NCBI RefSeq assembly: GCF_001280305.1
Contig: NZ_CP012623.1
Coordinates: forward strand, 310,001 to 374,000
Source: Hymenobacter sp. DG25A
GTDB lineage: Bacteria > Bacteroidota > Bacteroidia > Cytophagales > Hymenobacteraceae
Direction: 5' to 3'
Length of the DNA: 64,000 bases
Shown here: in pieces, positions 10,739 to 18,801 of the stretch
Numbering within the stretch: the first letter of the stretch is position 1
How the letters are laid out: each line of letters begins with the position of its first letter
Notes under the pieces: generated by a model
Databases searched by the model: none
What the model was told of the DNA's origin: nothing
The model's input: only the letters and a program-made list of their open reading frames with translations
Program-made: the position numbers and the translations under genes

Positions 10739-10864
10739 AGCTGGACTAGCGGCAGTGTACATCAGCCCGCTAACTGCTGCTGATATTTATGTCCTGGGCC
10801 ACGGCCCGAAAGGCCGGTGATTTTTTTCCGGATTAGGGAGAGTTTCCCGGAGTCAGTAGAAATG

Positions 10865-10886
10865 AAAAACGGCTCCTAAGAGCCGT
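10865..10886 (-). terminator. Small hairpin terminator downstream of the 81-residue membrane protein
   Basis: A 6-bp stem acggct/agccgt is followed on the minus strand by TTTTTC (plus-strand gaaaaac at 10864-10870). It is 70 bp past the stop of the minus-strand gene at 10957. Confidence 0.55.
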
Positions 10887-10956
10887 ATGATGTTCCGGGC
10901 AGCCGGTAAGGCTGTAGCAAGAAGTCAGGAAAACCGACGTGCGTCCGGCGCTGCCG

Positions 10957-11202
10957 TCAGATAATCATGGGTTGGTTGGGGCGCACCGGCGTGCGGGGCC
11001 GGCGGTTGTAGTCGGGTTCCCAATCATTGATGGGGCGGGTAATGCCGGGCGGGAGGTCCAGATCCGGTAAACCATCGTCCAGTGGTTCGCCTCCGTCGTC
11101 GTCGTTATCGGGGAAGGGAGGGCGCTGAAACCGGCGGCGTGGCATCACCATAAAGTAAGCCAGAATACCGAGTACCACGAGCGTATAGACAAGGCTGATC
11201 AT
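10957..11202 (-). CDS. Small single-pass membrane protein of unknown function
   Basis: An 81-residue protein: one N-terminal membrane helix (MISLVYTLVVLGILAYFMVM) followed by a positively charged PRRRF stop-transfer segment and a proline/aspartate-rich tail (PDNDDDGGEPLDDGLPDLD, then PRTPVRPNQP). I do not recognise a family. The clean signal-anchor plus a terminator-like hairpin 70 bp downstream suggest that it is real. The tail should be disordered; its side of the membrane would be cytoplasmic by the positive-inside rule. Confidence 0.6.
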   Translation of the reverse strand: MISLVYTLVVLGILAYFMVMPRRRFQRPPFPDNDDDGGEPLDDGLPDLDLPPGITRPINDWEPDYNRRPRTPVRPNQPMII

Positions 11203-11411
11203 GGCGGGGAGACTTAGGTGTAACGCACAGAAAGACCAGAGCTTTTACTACGCTAACGAACACGCGTAGGTGCTGGTTCTCGCTTGCCCGTATTTTGTTA
11301 TGGCTCCTTGTTCTTACCTTAAGTTACTTGATTTTCAGGCAAAAGTAAAGAGGAGTAGTGCTTTATAGCCCGTCGGTTTGGAACTCGGCGCCGGGCGCTC
11401 TAGTTTTGCCC
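11203..11411. other. Intergenic region between divergent genes
   Basis: No coding potential recognised. It should hold the promoters for the minus-strand 81-residue protein and for the riboswitch-led transcript on plus; I could not pick a convincing TAnnTTTG element here. Confidence 0.5.
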
Positions 11412-11502
11412 CACAGTTTAGGGGTGCCCCATGCCGGGAGTGGCAGCGGGGCTGAGATCATACCCATTGAACCTGCCCGGGTAATGCCGGCGAAGGGAAC
11501 AA
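11412..11502 (+). ncRNA. TPP riboswitch (THI element)
   Basis: The conserved core of the thiamine-pyrophosphate aptamer is visible: 5' part TTAGGGGTGCCC at about 11418-11430, the pyrimidine-binding segment GCTGAGATCATACCC at 11451-11465, TTGAACCTG just after, and the 3' part GGGTAATGCCGGCGAAGGGAA at about 11480-11500. It stands about 75 bp before the TonB receptor start. Known behaviour: TPP binding reduces expression of the downstream gene, so the receptor is likely thiamine-repressed. Confidence 0.95.
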
Positions 11503-11520
11503 ACGATCCGCGAGCGAAAA

Positions 11521-11574
11521 ACCTTTTGGTGCCGACCCCTGGCACCAGGTCCGTTCCACTCTTTCTTTTTTTTC
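11521..11574 (+). promoter_or_regulatory. Putative expression platform of the TPP riboswitch
   Basis: A 7-bp hairpin (tggtgcc at 11527-11533 / ggcacca at 11541-11547, extended by acc/ggt across a T bulge) is followed, after a spacer, by the T-rich run CTTTCTTTTTTTT that ends a few bases before the start codon. The T-run is too far from the stem for a textbook terminator; the mechanism (termination or start-site access) is inference. Confidence 0.4.
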
Positions 11575-11578
11575 ATCC

Positions 11579-14065
11579 TTGAAAAATTTTCTGATGACTG
11601 GCCTGGCGCTTCTGGCGCTATCCGGTACGGCATGGGCGCAAGGCCCCGTGTCCGGCCAGGTAACGGATGCCCGCACGGGCAGTGCCTTACCCGGCGCCAC
11701 CATTTTGCTGGATGGTACCGTGGTAGGAACTACCGATGCCACGGGTGCTTTTTTGATGCCTGCAGTGCCCCCCGGGGCGCATGTGCTGCGCATTAGCTTT
11801 CTGGGCTACACGGCCCTGGAGCAACGCGTGCAGGGCCAGCCCCGGGAGCAGCGGGTAAGCCCGGCGCTGCAGCCCGGTGGCGTACTCACCGGCGAGGCCC
11901 TGGTAACGGCTTCCCGCGCCAACGAGCGCACCGCTACAGCCTACACCAACGTGAGCAAGCAGGAAGTTGCCCAGCGCAATTTTGGGCAGGATTTACCGTA
12001 TCTGCTGGATCAGACGCCCTCGGTAATAGTAAATTCTGATGCCGGCGCGGGTGTGGGGTACACGGATATCCGCATTCGGGGAACCAGCAACACGGGCATC
12101 AACATGACCATCAACGGGGTGCCTCTGAATGACCCGGAGTCCCACGGCTCGTTTCTGGTGAACCTGCCGGATCTGGCTTCCTCTATCAACAGCATTCAGG
12201 TGCAGCGGGGCGTAGGTACCAGCCAGAACGGCGGCGCTGCTTTTGGGGCCAGTATCAATATTTCTACCCTGGAAATGCGCCCAGAGGCCTACGGCGAAAC
12301 TCAGAATACCTACGGTTCCTTCAACACCTGGAAAAACAATGTGTCCTTCGGCACGGGCCTGCTCAACGGGCATTTTACCATGGATGGGCGCCTCTCGCGC
12401 ATTGCCTCCGATGGGTACATGAACCGGGCGTCGTCAGATCTGAAGTCGTACTATCTGTCGGCGGGGTATCAGCAGAAAAACACGCTGCTCAAGTTCATCA
12501 CCTTCTCAGGGCGGGAGAAGACCTACCAGGCCTGGAACGGCGTGCCCGAGCCCGCTATAACCGGCAACCGGCAACTACTACAGCAATTCATTGATAATGG
12601 GGAGTTGTCGGAGGTGGATGCGGCGCGGGTGCTGCAGGAAGGCCGCCGCTACAGCTACTACACCTACGACAACCAGACCGATAACTACCAGCAGAACCAC
12701 TACCAGCTCCACCTTTCGCAGGGCCTAGGTCAGGACTGGAACCTGGGCGCGGCGCTACACCTCACGCGCGGTTTTGGCTACTACGAAAGCTACCGCGCCA
12801 ACCGGAAGTTGGCCAACTACGGTCTGGCCAATGTCGTGCTTGGCGACACTACCATCAAGCGGACCAACCTGATTGACCGCAAGTGGCTGGATAACTATTT
12901 CTACGGCGGCACCTTTGCCCTCAACTACCAGCCCCAGGCGAATGATAAGCTGCAGGCCACCGTGGGCGGAGCCTGGAACCGCTTCCTCAACGACCATTAC
13001 GGCGAGGTCATCTGGGCGCAGTACACCTCCAATGGCAGCATGCGCCACCGCTACTACTTCAACGACGCCACCAAAACCGATTACAACGCCTACGCCCGCG
13101 CTACCTGGCAGGTGCTGCCCCGCCTGGGCGTATATGGTGATGTGCAGGTGCGCCACATTAAGTATCAGATTGATGGGATAGAAGACGACCAGAACAACGT
13201 AACGACCCGGGCCAGCTACACCTTTTTCAACCCGAAAGCAGGGGCCACCTTTGCCGTAGGCACCGGCCAGCAGCTGTATGCCAGCTACGCCGTAGGGCAG
13301 CGGGAACCAGTCCGCGCCGACTTCACAGACCGCCCCGCCGGCGACCAGACAGCCAAAGCCGAGCGCCTCCATGATTATGAAGCCGGCTACCGCTTCTCCC
13401 AACCCGCTCTGAGCCTGTTAGGTACCAATACGGCTGTGCGCTTCGAGGCCAACTACTTCTACATGCGCTACCGCAACCAACTGGTAGCTACCGGCCAACT
13501 AAATGATGTAGGCACTGCACTGCGGACCAACGTAGCTCGCAGCTACCGCACCGGCCTGGAGCTGACGGGCTTTGTCTCGGCCCAGGATAAAATCAGCCTC
13601 AGCAGCACCCTCACCCTGAGCCGGAACCGCATCCTGAACTACCGCGACGTGACCTACAACGCCAATTACGAGCCTGTGGTGGCCGATCAGGCCCGGACAA
13701 CCACTGTTTCTTACTCCCCTTCCACCATTTCAGCGCACACGCTGGAGGGGCAGCCGCTAAAAGGCCTGCGCGTGGCATTACTCTACAAAACCGTGAGCCG
13801 CCAATACTTGGATAACTCTACCAGCGAGGACCGCCGCATTAAGCCCTACCAAGTAATGGATTTACGCCTGCGCTACACCATTCGGCCGGTGGTAGTAAAG
13901 GAAATTGAACTGGGTGTGCTGGTAAATAACGTGCTCAACCGCAATTATGTGGCCAATGGCTATACCTACGGGTACCCCGATACTACCGGCGAGCAGCAAA
14001 CCTTCAACTGGTATTTCCCCCAGGCTACCCGCAATTTTCTGGCCTCAGTTGGGGTGAAGTTTTAA
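11579..14065 (+). CDS. TonB-dependent outer-membrane receptor, thiamine-riboswitch controlled
   Basis: An 828-residue receptor. A TTG start at 11579 gives MKNFLMTGLALLALSGTAWA as signal peptide; an ATG at 11594 is the alternative but loses the N-terminal Lys. Residues ~23-105 form a carboxypeptidase-regulatory-like domain (VSGQVTDARTGSALPGATI), then the plug (around YTDIRIRGTSNTGINMTING and VQRGVGTSQNGGAAFGASI) and a 22-strand-type barrel that ends in the aromatic-terminated FLASVGVKF. The TPP riboswitch immediately upstream points to thiamine or a precursor as the ligand. No inner-membrane partner follows; a terminator lies ~47 bp downstream. Confidence 0.92.
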   Translation: MKNFLMTGLALLALSGTAWAQGPVSGQVTDARTGSALPGATILLDGTVVGTTDATGAFLMPAVPPGAHVLRISFLGYTALEQRVQGQPREQRVSPALQPGGVLTGEALVTASRANERTATAYTNVSKQEVAQRNFGQDLPYLLDQTPSVIVNSDAGAGVGYTDIRIRGTSNTGINMTINGVPLNDPESHGSFLVNLPDLASSINSIQVQRGVGTSQNGGAAFGASINISTLEMRPEAYGETQNTYGSFNTWKNNVSFGTGLLNGHFTMDGRLSRIASDGYMNRASSDLKSYYLSAGYQQKNTLLKFITFSGREKTYQAWNGVPEPAITGNRQLLQQFIDNGELSEVDAARVLQEGRRYSYYTYDNQTDNYQQNHYQLHLSQGLGQDWNLGAALHLTRGFGYYESYRANRKLANYGLANVVLGDTTIKRTNLIDRKWLDNYFYGGTFALNYQPQANDKLQATVGGAWNRFLNDHYGEVIWAQYTSNGSMRHRYYFNDATKTDYNAYARATWQVLPRLGVYGDVQVRHIKYQIDGIEDDQNNVTTRASYTFFNPKAGATFAVGTGQQLYASYAVGQREPVRADFTDRPAGDQTAKAERLHDYEAGYRFSQPALSLLGTNTAVRFEANYFYMRYRNQLVATGQLNDVGTALRTNVARSYRTGLELTGFVSAQDKISLSSTLTLSRNRILNYRDVTYNANYEPVVADQARTTTVSYSPSTISAHTLEGQPLKGLRVALLYKTVSRQYLDNSTSEDRRIKPYQVMDLRLRYTIRPVVVKEIELGVLVNNVLNRNYVANGYTYGYPDTTGEQQTFNWYFPQATRNFLASVGVKF

Positions 14066-14111
14066 CCACACTCGGTAGGTTTCTACACTCTCTGCCAATT
14101 CAAGTCAGTCC

Positions 14112-14143
14112 AAAAAAAAGCCTCGCAACCTGCGAGGCTTTTT
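14112..14143. terminator. Bidirectional terminator between the TonB receptor and the APC permease
   Basis: Stem gcctcgca/tgcgaggc with a 3-base loop, preceded by eight A and followed by five T, so it can work for both convergent genes. Confidence 0.88.
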
Positions 14144-14205
14144 CATTTAAAAACAACTGTGTCTATAAATACAAAGCCGTCCACAAAATCCGACGAATCC
14201 GTGAT

Positions 14206-15942
14206 TCAGATAATCAGCCGCACGCCGCCCAGCTCGGAAATATGATAGGGGAACCGGTCGCCGGGGGAGCCGATGAACATGAAGTTTTTGGGGATTTTCC
14301 ACTCCTGGGACAAAGCTTCAATCAGGTCGGGGCCGAAGTGGCCGGGGCGGGCTACAAAATCAATATCCAGGTCGCCGTAGGCCCGGTCAAGTACGCGGAT
14401 ATCAGTGAGCAGCTCGGGGGATACCTTTTCGCCTTCCTGCAGCAGGGTTACGATTTTCAGGCGGTGCGTAAACTCGTTTTCCTGCACGTAGGCCAGTACT
14501 TTATTTAGATTTTCCACATTATCACCCTTCGTGAAAAACACAAATTCCTGCTCGTTCAAATCCCGCAGCATGCGGCGGATAGACAGGCGGGCCAGGCGCG
14601 ATACGCGGGGGGAATGCTCAGCTAAGGATTTTGCGGCGGCCAGTACCAGATTCAGAATGGCAATGCGGTTGAGCATGATATACACCAGCGCCATGGTGGG
14701 AATAAAATACTGCAGGAACACCACCAGGTAATCGGGGTGGATTTTGATGTTGCCGTAGAGCGCAATAATAACGCCCACCAGCGCCAGCAATACCGTTGGA
14801 ATGCTGGCGTATACGGGCCGGGGCAACTGGGGCCGCTTGCTCTTCAGCAGGAAGTTGCCCAGCGCAAAAAAGGCCATTACCGACAGGAAAGAAATGGTGT
14901 AGACCCCGGCCAGCGGCCCCAGCTCGCCGTTGGTAATCAGCAGTACTGAAATGCAGAGCAGGAAGAAGGTGATGAGAATGACATAGTTGCTGTTGCGGCG
15001 GTTTTCCTTGAGGAAAAACTGCGGCAGAATCCGGTCCAGCGTCATTCGCTTCATCAGGCCACTTACGCCTACAAAAGAAGTAAGCACGGCCCCGCTCAGC
15101 ACGGCCACGGCATCAACGGAAATCAGAATGCCCAGCCAGCGGCCCCCGGTGGTATCACCCAGGTGCGAGAGCAGGGTTTCCGTATGGGTGTCTACCGAGG
15201 TGAGCGGCAGGGCAGCAATGGCCAGAAAGGCAATAACGGGGTTAAAAAAGCTCACCACAATCCACATATTCCGCAGCGTTTTGGCAAACACCCCGGGTGC
15301 CTGCTCCTCCACAAAGTTGGCGGAGCTTTCGAAACCGGAAATGCCCAGCATGGCGGCGCTAAAGCCAAAGAACAAAGCCGTGGTCAGGCTGCCTTTCAGG
15401 GGAGTGTGGAAGTTTAGTGAGAGGGTGTCCAGGTCGTGCGTGAACAGGTACCACACGCCGGCGGCCACCAGCAGTATAAGCGTGCCGATGTGCGTGAGAA
15501 AGATAATGACGGCCACCTTCGCTGACTCTGACATGCCCAGCAGAGTAAGCACTAGGAACAGCCCCAGCAGGCCCATGGTGGCCGGAATAACCGGCAGGGC
15601 GTGCCAGAGCGTGTGCAGGTAGTGCATGGCCTCGCTGGCCGAAATCACGGCCGTAGCCATGTACGATAGAATGGTGAGGCAGGCAGCCAGGGCGGCGTTG
15701 CGCTTGCTGGTGGTGTTCAGCAGCACGTTGTAGGCGCCGCCGTTCAGGGGCAGCGCGCCTACTACCTCGCCATAAATTTTGCGGAACAGAAACAGCACGG
15801 CCCCCACCAGGAGCAAAGCCACAAAGGCATACTGGCCGGCATACGCAATGGCCAGCGCCGACACGTACAGGCAGGAGGAGGAAATATCGTTGCCGCAGAT
15901 GGCCGTGGCTTCCAGCTCGCTCAGCTTTTTAGGGTGGCTCAT
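14206..15942 (-). CDS. APC-superfamily amino acid permease
   Basis: A 578-residue membrane protein with about twelve hydrophobic segments in the first ~440 residues and a cytoplasmic C-terminal domain of ~135 residues. The N-terminus ELEATAICGNDISSSCLYVS and the GGAYNVLLNTTSKRNAA segment match APC permeases. The C-terminal part (EFVFFTKGDNVENLNKVLAYVQENE onward) resembles a USP-like or regulatory tail seen in long APC permeases. The substrate is not predictable from sequence here. It is monocistronic. Confidence 0.85.
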   Translation of the reverse strand: MSHPKKLSELEATAICGNDISSSCLYVSALAIAYAGQYAFVALLLVGAVLFLFRKIYGEVVGALPLNGGAYNVLLNTTSKRNAALAACLTILSYMATAVISASEAMHYLHTLWHALPVIPATMGLLGLFLVLTLLGMSESAKVAVIIFLTHIGTLILLVAAGVWYLFTHDLDTLSLNFHTPLKGSLTTALFFGFSAAMLGISGFESSANFVEEQAPGVFAKTLRNMWIVVSFFNPVIAFLAIAALPLTSVDTHTETLLSHLGDTTGGRWLGILISVDAVAVLSGAVLTSFVGVSGLMKRMTLDRILPQFFLKENRRNSNYVILITFFLLCISVLLITNGELGPLAGVYTISFLSVMAFFALGNFLLKSKRPQLPRPVYASIPTVLLALVGVIIALYGNIKIHPDYLVVFLQYFIPTMALVYIMLNRIAILNLVLAAAKSLAEHSPRVSRLARLSIRRMLRDLNEQEFVFFTKGDNVENLNKVLAYVQENEFTHRLKIVTLLQEGEKVSPELLTDIRVLDRAYGDLDIDFVARPGHFGPDLIEALSQEWKIPKNFMFIGSPGDRFPYHISELGGVRLII

Positions 15943-16106
15943 GGGGAGGAAAAGAGTGGATAGAATTATTTAGGGAGGAAGTTTACCAAGAAATTCGCTG
16001 GAGTACATACGGGAACCGGGAAATCCAGTCGGTTTTGCCTGGGCAAGCGGGTGGCTTTCTGCCGAAACCAAGGCGGCCAGGTGCCTGTTCACCATCCCAG
16101 AATCCC

Positions 16107-16114
16107 TATCTTTG
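16107..16114 (+). promoter_or_regulatory. Bacteroidota -7 element (TATCTTTG)
   Basis: Exact TAnnTTTG match 29 bp before the acyl-CoA dehydrogenase ATG at 16144. It lies inside the longer open frame, which supports the downstream ATG as start. No clear -33 TTTG at the expected spacing. Confidence 0.55.
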
Positions 16115-16143
16115 GGCTATTCATCCCCACCCAAACCCGCACT

Positions 16144-17376
16144 ATGTCTTCGCAAGCTGACGTTCTTTCCCCCAAGGCCAAAGCCTCGAATCATCACGGC
16201 TCTACCAATGCCGCCGGCTTCACCGATTATTTCGACCTCGACGGCCTGCTGACCGAGGAGCACAAGCTCATCCGCCAGAGCATCCGCGACTTCGTGAAGA
16301 AGGAAATTTCGCCCAACATTGAGAAATGGGCCCAGGACGCGCATTTCCCCTCGGAAATTGTGCGCAAGTTTGGCGAGGCCGGCGCTTTCGGCCCCACTAT
16401 TCCCGCCGAGTACGGCGGCGGCGGCCTGGACTACATCAGCTACGGCCTGATTATGCAGGAAATTGAGCGCGGCGACTCCGGCATGCGCTCCACCGCCTCG
16501 GTACAGGGCTCCCTGGTGATGTACCCCATCTACGCCTATGGCTCTGAGGAGCAGCGCAAGAAATACCTGCCTAAGCTGGCCTCCGGCGAGTGGCTGGGCT
16601 GCTTCGGCCTCACGGAGCCCGACCACGGCTCCAACCCCGGCGGCATGACCACCAATATCAAGGATATGGGTGATTATTACTTGCTGAACGGCGCCAAGCT
16701 CTGGATTTCCAACTCTCCCGAGTGCCAGGTGGCCGTGGTGTGGGCCAAGGACGAGAATGGCCGCATCAAAGGCCTGATTGTGGAGCGCGGCATGGAAGGC
16801 TTCACCACCCCCGAAATTCACAACAAATGGAGCCTGCGCGCTTCCTGCACCGGCGAGCTGGTGTTCCAGGACGTGAAAGTGCCCAAGGAAAACCTGCTGC
16901 CCAACATCGACGGCCTGAAAGGCCCGCTGGGCTGCCTCGACTCCGCCCGCTTCGGTATTGCCTGGGGCGCTATCGGTGCGGCTATTGACTGCTACGAGTC
17001 GGCGCTGAAGTATTCCATGGAGCGCATCCAGTTCGGCAAGCCTATTGGCGGCTTCCAGCTGCAGCAGAAAAAGCTGGCCGAAATGCTCACGGAAATCACC
17101 AAAGCCCAGCTGATGGTGTGGCGCTTAGGTGTGCTCAAAAACGAAGGCAAAGCCACCTCGGCCCAGATTTCGATGGCCAAGCGCAACTCCGTGGAAATTG
17201 CCCTGGAAATTGCCCGCGAAGCCCGCCAGATTCACGGCGGCATGGGCATTACCGGCGAGTACCCCATTATGCGCCACATGATGAACCTGGAATCGGTAGT
17301 GACCTACGAAGGCACCCACGATATCCACCTGCTGATTACCGGTGCCGATATCACCGGCCTTCAGGCGTTTAAGTAA
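16144..17376 (+). CDS. Acyl-CoA dehydrogenase, glutaryl-CoA dehydrogenase-like
   Basis: A 410-residue FAD flavoenzyme. The start at 16144 (MSSQADVLSPKAKASNHH) is chosen over an upstream in-frame one because a -7 promoter element lies between them. Family features: FGLTEPDHGSNPGGMTT (FAD-binding loop), KWSLRASCTGELVFQDV, RIQFGKPIGGFQLQQKKLA and the C-terminal YEGTHDIHLLITG with the catalytic-base Glu. The LRAS-TGEL context and short N-terminus resemble glutaryl-CoA dehydrogenases, which oxidatively decarboxylate glutaryl-CoA to crotonyl-CoA in lysine/tryptophan breakdown. No other pathway genes are nearby, so substrate is inference. Confidence 0.85.
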   Translation: MSSQADVLSPKAKASNHHGSTNAAGFTDYFDLDGLLTEEHKLIRQSIRDFVKKEISPNIEKWAQDAHFPSEIVRKFGEAGAFGPTIPAEYGGGGLDYISYGLIMQEIERGDSGMRSTASVQGSLVMYPIYAYGSEEQRKKYLPKLASGEWLGCFGLTEPDHGSNPGGMTTNIKDMGDYYLLNGAKLWISNSPECQVAVVWAKDENGRIKGLIVERGMEGFTTPEIHNKWSLRASCTGELVFQDVKVPKENLLPNIDGLKGPLGCLDSARFGIAWGAIGAAIDCYESALKYSMERIQFGKPIGGFQLQQKKLAEMLTEITKAQLMVWRLGVLKNEGKATSAQISMAKRNSVEIALEIAREARQIHGGMGITGEYPIMRHMMNLESVVTYEGTHDIHLLITGADITGLQAFK

Positions 17377-17388
17377 ATAATCCAGTGT

Positions 17389-17437
17389 CATAAAACAGGG
17401 AAGCCGCTTCATTATGAAGCGGCTTCCCTGTTTTATG
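17389..17437 (+). terminator. Strong hairpin terminator
   Basis: A perfect 23-bp inverted repeat with loop tta, 12 bp after the acyl-CoA dehydrogenase stop; the descending arm ends in CTGTTTTATG. Confidence 0.88.
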
Positions 17438-17514
17438 ATGTGCTGCTCAGAAGATACAAAACGCGCTAAAGTTGATATAGCCCCGAAGACTAATAATCTT
17501 TAAGAGATACTGGG

Positions 17515-17859
17515 TTAGCGCTTTTCCAACAAATAGGTTTCAGACCGAGTATGATCCGGGCTTTTAGGGAAGCTAGGATCAGGTGTACTGTATTCCGAAA
17601 TATGCATCTGCGCCACTGTCCAGCCTTGGCTGCGTAGCTCATTCAACTTTATCAGCACTTGGACTTGTGGCGAGGGGCCTTTGAACTTCAGTTTTATCGT
17701 CTGCCGTTCTTCTTGTCCGTTTGGATAAATAATCGTCAGCTGATTGGAAGAGTCTAATAACAGCATCATGTAACCGGATTCAGCACTGGTTTTTGGATAG
17801 AAAGCCCAGCAGCCGATGGCTACACATACTAATGCGAGAATAGATAGTAGCTTTTTCAT
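17515..17859 (-). CDS. Small secreted protein of unknown function
   Basis: A 114-residue protein with an N-terminal signal peptide (MKKLLSILALVCVAIGCWAF), possibly cleaved after CWA or processed as a lipoprotein although IGCW is not a strong lipobox. The mature part alternates polar and beta-type segments (GYMMLLLDSSNQLTIIYPNG) and contains no motif I recognise. It uses more A/T than its neighbours. It is 29 bp downstream of the DUF4268 gene on the same strand, so it may share the transcript. Confidence 0.65.
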   Translation of the reverse strand: MKKLLSILALVCVAIGCWAFYPKTSAESGYMMLLLDSSNQLTIIYPNGQEERQTIKLKFKGPSPQVQVLIKLNELRSQGWTVAQMHISEYSTPDPSFPKSPDHTRSETYLLEKR

Positions 17860-17888
17860 CCGGCCAATAAAAGGAATAATTCCCAGCC

Positions 17889-18350
17889 TTACCGCAGCTC
17901 GTCAAAGGCATACTGCGCTGTGCTCCAGAACTCATCCAGCGCTATCAAGCGCGGTTTGAAAAACGAAATCAGGCTGGGCCAGTCGTCGCGGTTGAAGAGA
18001 TTTACGGGGGCCAGCTCCTGATAAATGCGGCCGATGGCCTGGCCGTTGGCATCCTGCGTATCGGGCTCCCATTGCCAGGTTTCGCCCAGGGTCTCTTCCA
18101 GCATTGCTTTTAACGCTTGAAACTGCTCAAAAAACAGCTCGCGCATGTCCGCGTCCGGGTGCGTCAGCTCAATACCGATGCTGGCGCGCTTGCCATCGGC
18201 CTGCAGGCGGAAGTACACGTGCTTAAGGCCGGTTTTATAACTTATCCAGTTGGCAGGCAGGCCTTCAGCCGATGGCACTGGCTGCATATACTGCCCAAAC
18301 GTGGTCCAGAAGGCCTGGCGCAGTTGCGTTACTTCGGTTTTGCTATACAT
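17889..18350 (-). CDS. DUF4268-family protein
   Basis: A 153-residue cytoplasmic protein recognised by the pattern YSKTEVTQLRQAFWTTFGQYM, NWISYKTGLKHVYFRLQAD, IGIELTHPDADMRELFFEQF and the Trp-containing C-terminus DDWPSLISFFKPRLIALDEFW. DUF4268 domains occur alone or as C-terminal partners of nuclease-like domains; no biochemical activity is established that I can name. No nuclease domain is fused or adjacent here. Confidence 0.8.
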   Translation of the reverse strand: MYSKTEVTQLRQAFWTTFGQYMQPVPSAEGLPANWISYKTGLKHVYFRLQADGKRASIGIELTHPDADMRELFFEQFQALKAMLEETLGETWQWEPDTQDANGQAIGRIYQELAPVNLFNRDDWPSLISFFKPRLIALDEFWSTAQYAFDELR

Positions 18351-18468
18351 CGGGGGTAAAAATATCAGACTGATGCGGGATACTACGGTTTAGGGGAGTG
18401 GGGCATATGGGTAGTTTTACCGGCCGGCGTGTTATTATTACGCCTTCATTCGTTGTTCCATTTGCTTT

Positions 18469-18795
18469 ATGGCCGCAGCTTCTCCGCTTGTCTTGCTTGA
18501 ATGCCTGATTGCCGGCACCACCCACCGCGAAGGCCTGCCGGCCTATGAACCCAAGCTGCAACCCGGCCAGGCTCTTACCCTGCAGCGGGAGCCCGACAGT
18601 GCCTACGATGACTGGGCCGTGCGCGTGCTTACTACCGATACACCCCCGTTCTGGCTGGGCTACCTGCCCGAAGGCCGCAACGAAACCATTGCCCGCCTGC
18701 TCGATGCCGGTTTCAACCTCAGCGCCCGCCTCACGCACAAAGCCTGGGAAGACGACTGGCTGCACCTGGAAATTGAAGTGCTGCTGAACCGGTAG
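18469..18795 (+). CDS. Stand-alone HIRAN-domain protein
   Basis: A 108-residue protein with the HIRAN pattern: LLECLIAGTTHREG, QPGQALTLQREPDSAYDDWAVRV, FWLGYLPEGRNETIARLLDAG. In eukaryotic HLTF and Rad5 the HIRAN domain binds 3'-OH DNA ends; bacterial single-domain forms exist but have no assigned role. It is convergent with the 328-residue gene and not in an operon. Start at the ATG 18469 leaves only ~15 residues before the domain. Confidence 0.82.
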   Translation: MAAASPLVLLECLIAGTTHREGLPAYEPKLQPGQALTLQREPDSAYDDWAVRVLTTDTPPFWLGYLPEGRNETIARLLDAGFNLSARLTHKAWEDDWLHLEIEVLLNR

Positions 18796-18801
18796 AATCC
18801 G

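Noticed and set aside
12755-13402. Minus-strand frame of 215 codons opposite the TonB receptor
   Set aside because: Shadow of a barrel-coding frame; Val/Gly-rich and without signal peptide or motif.
17889-18795. Suspicion of a defence cluster around DUF4268 and HIRAN genes
   Set aside because: They lie on opposite strands, there is no nuclease, helicase or restriction gene between them, and flanks are housekeeping genes.
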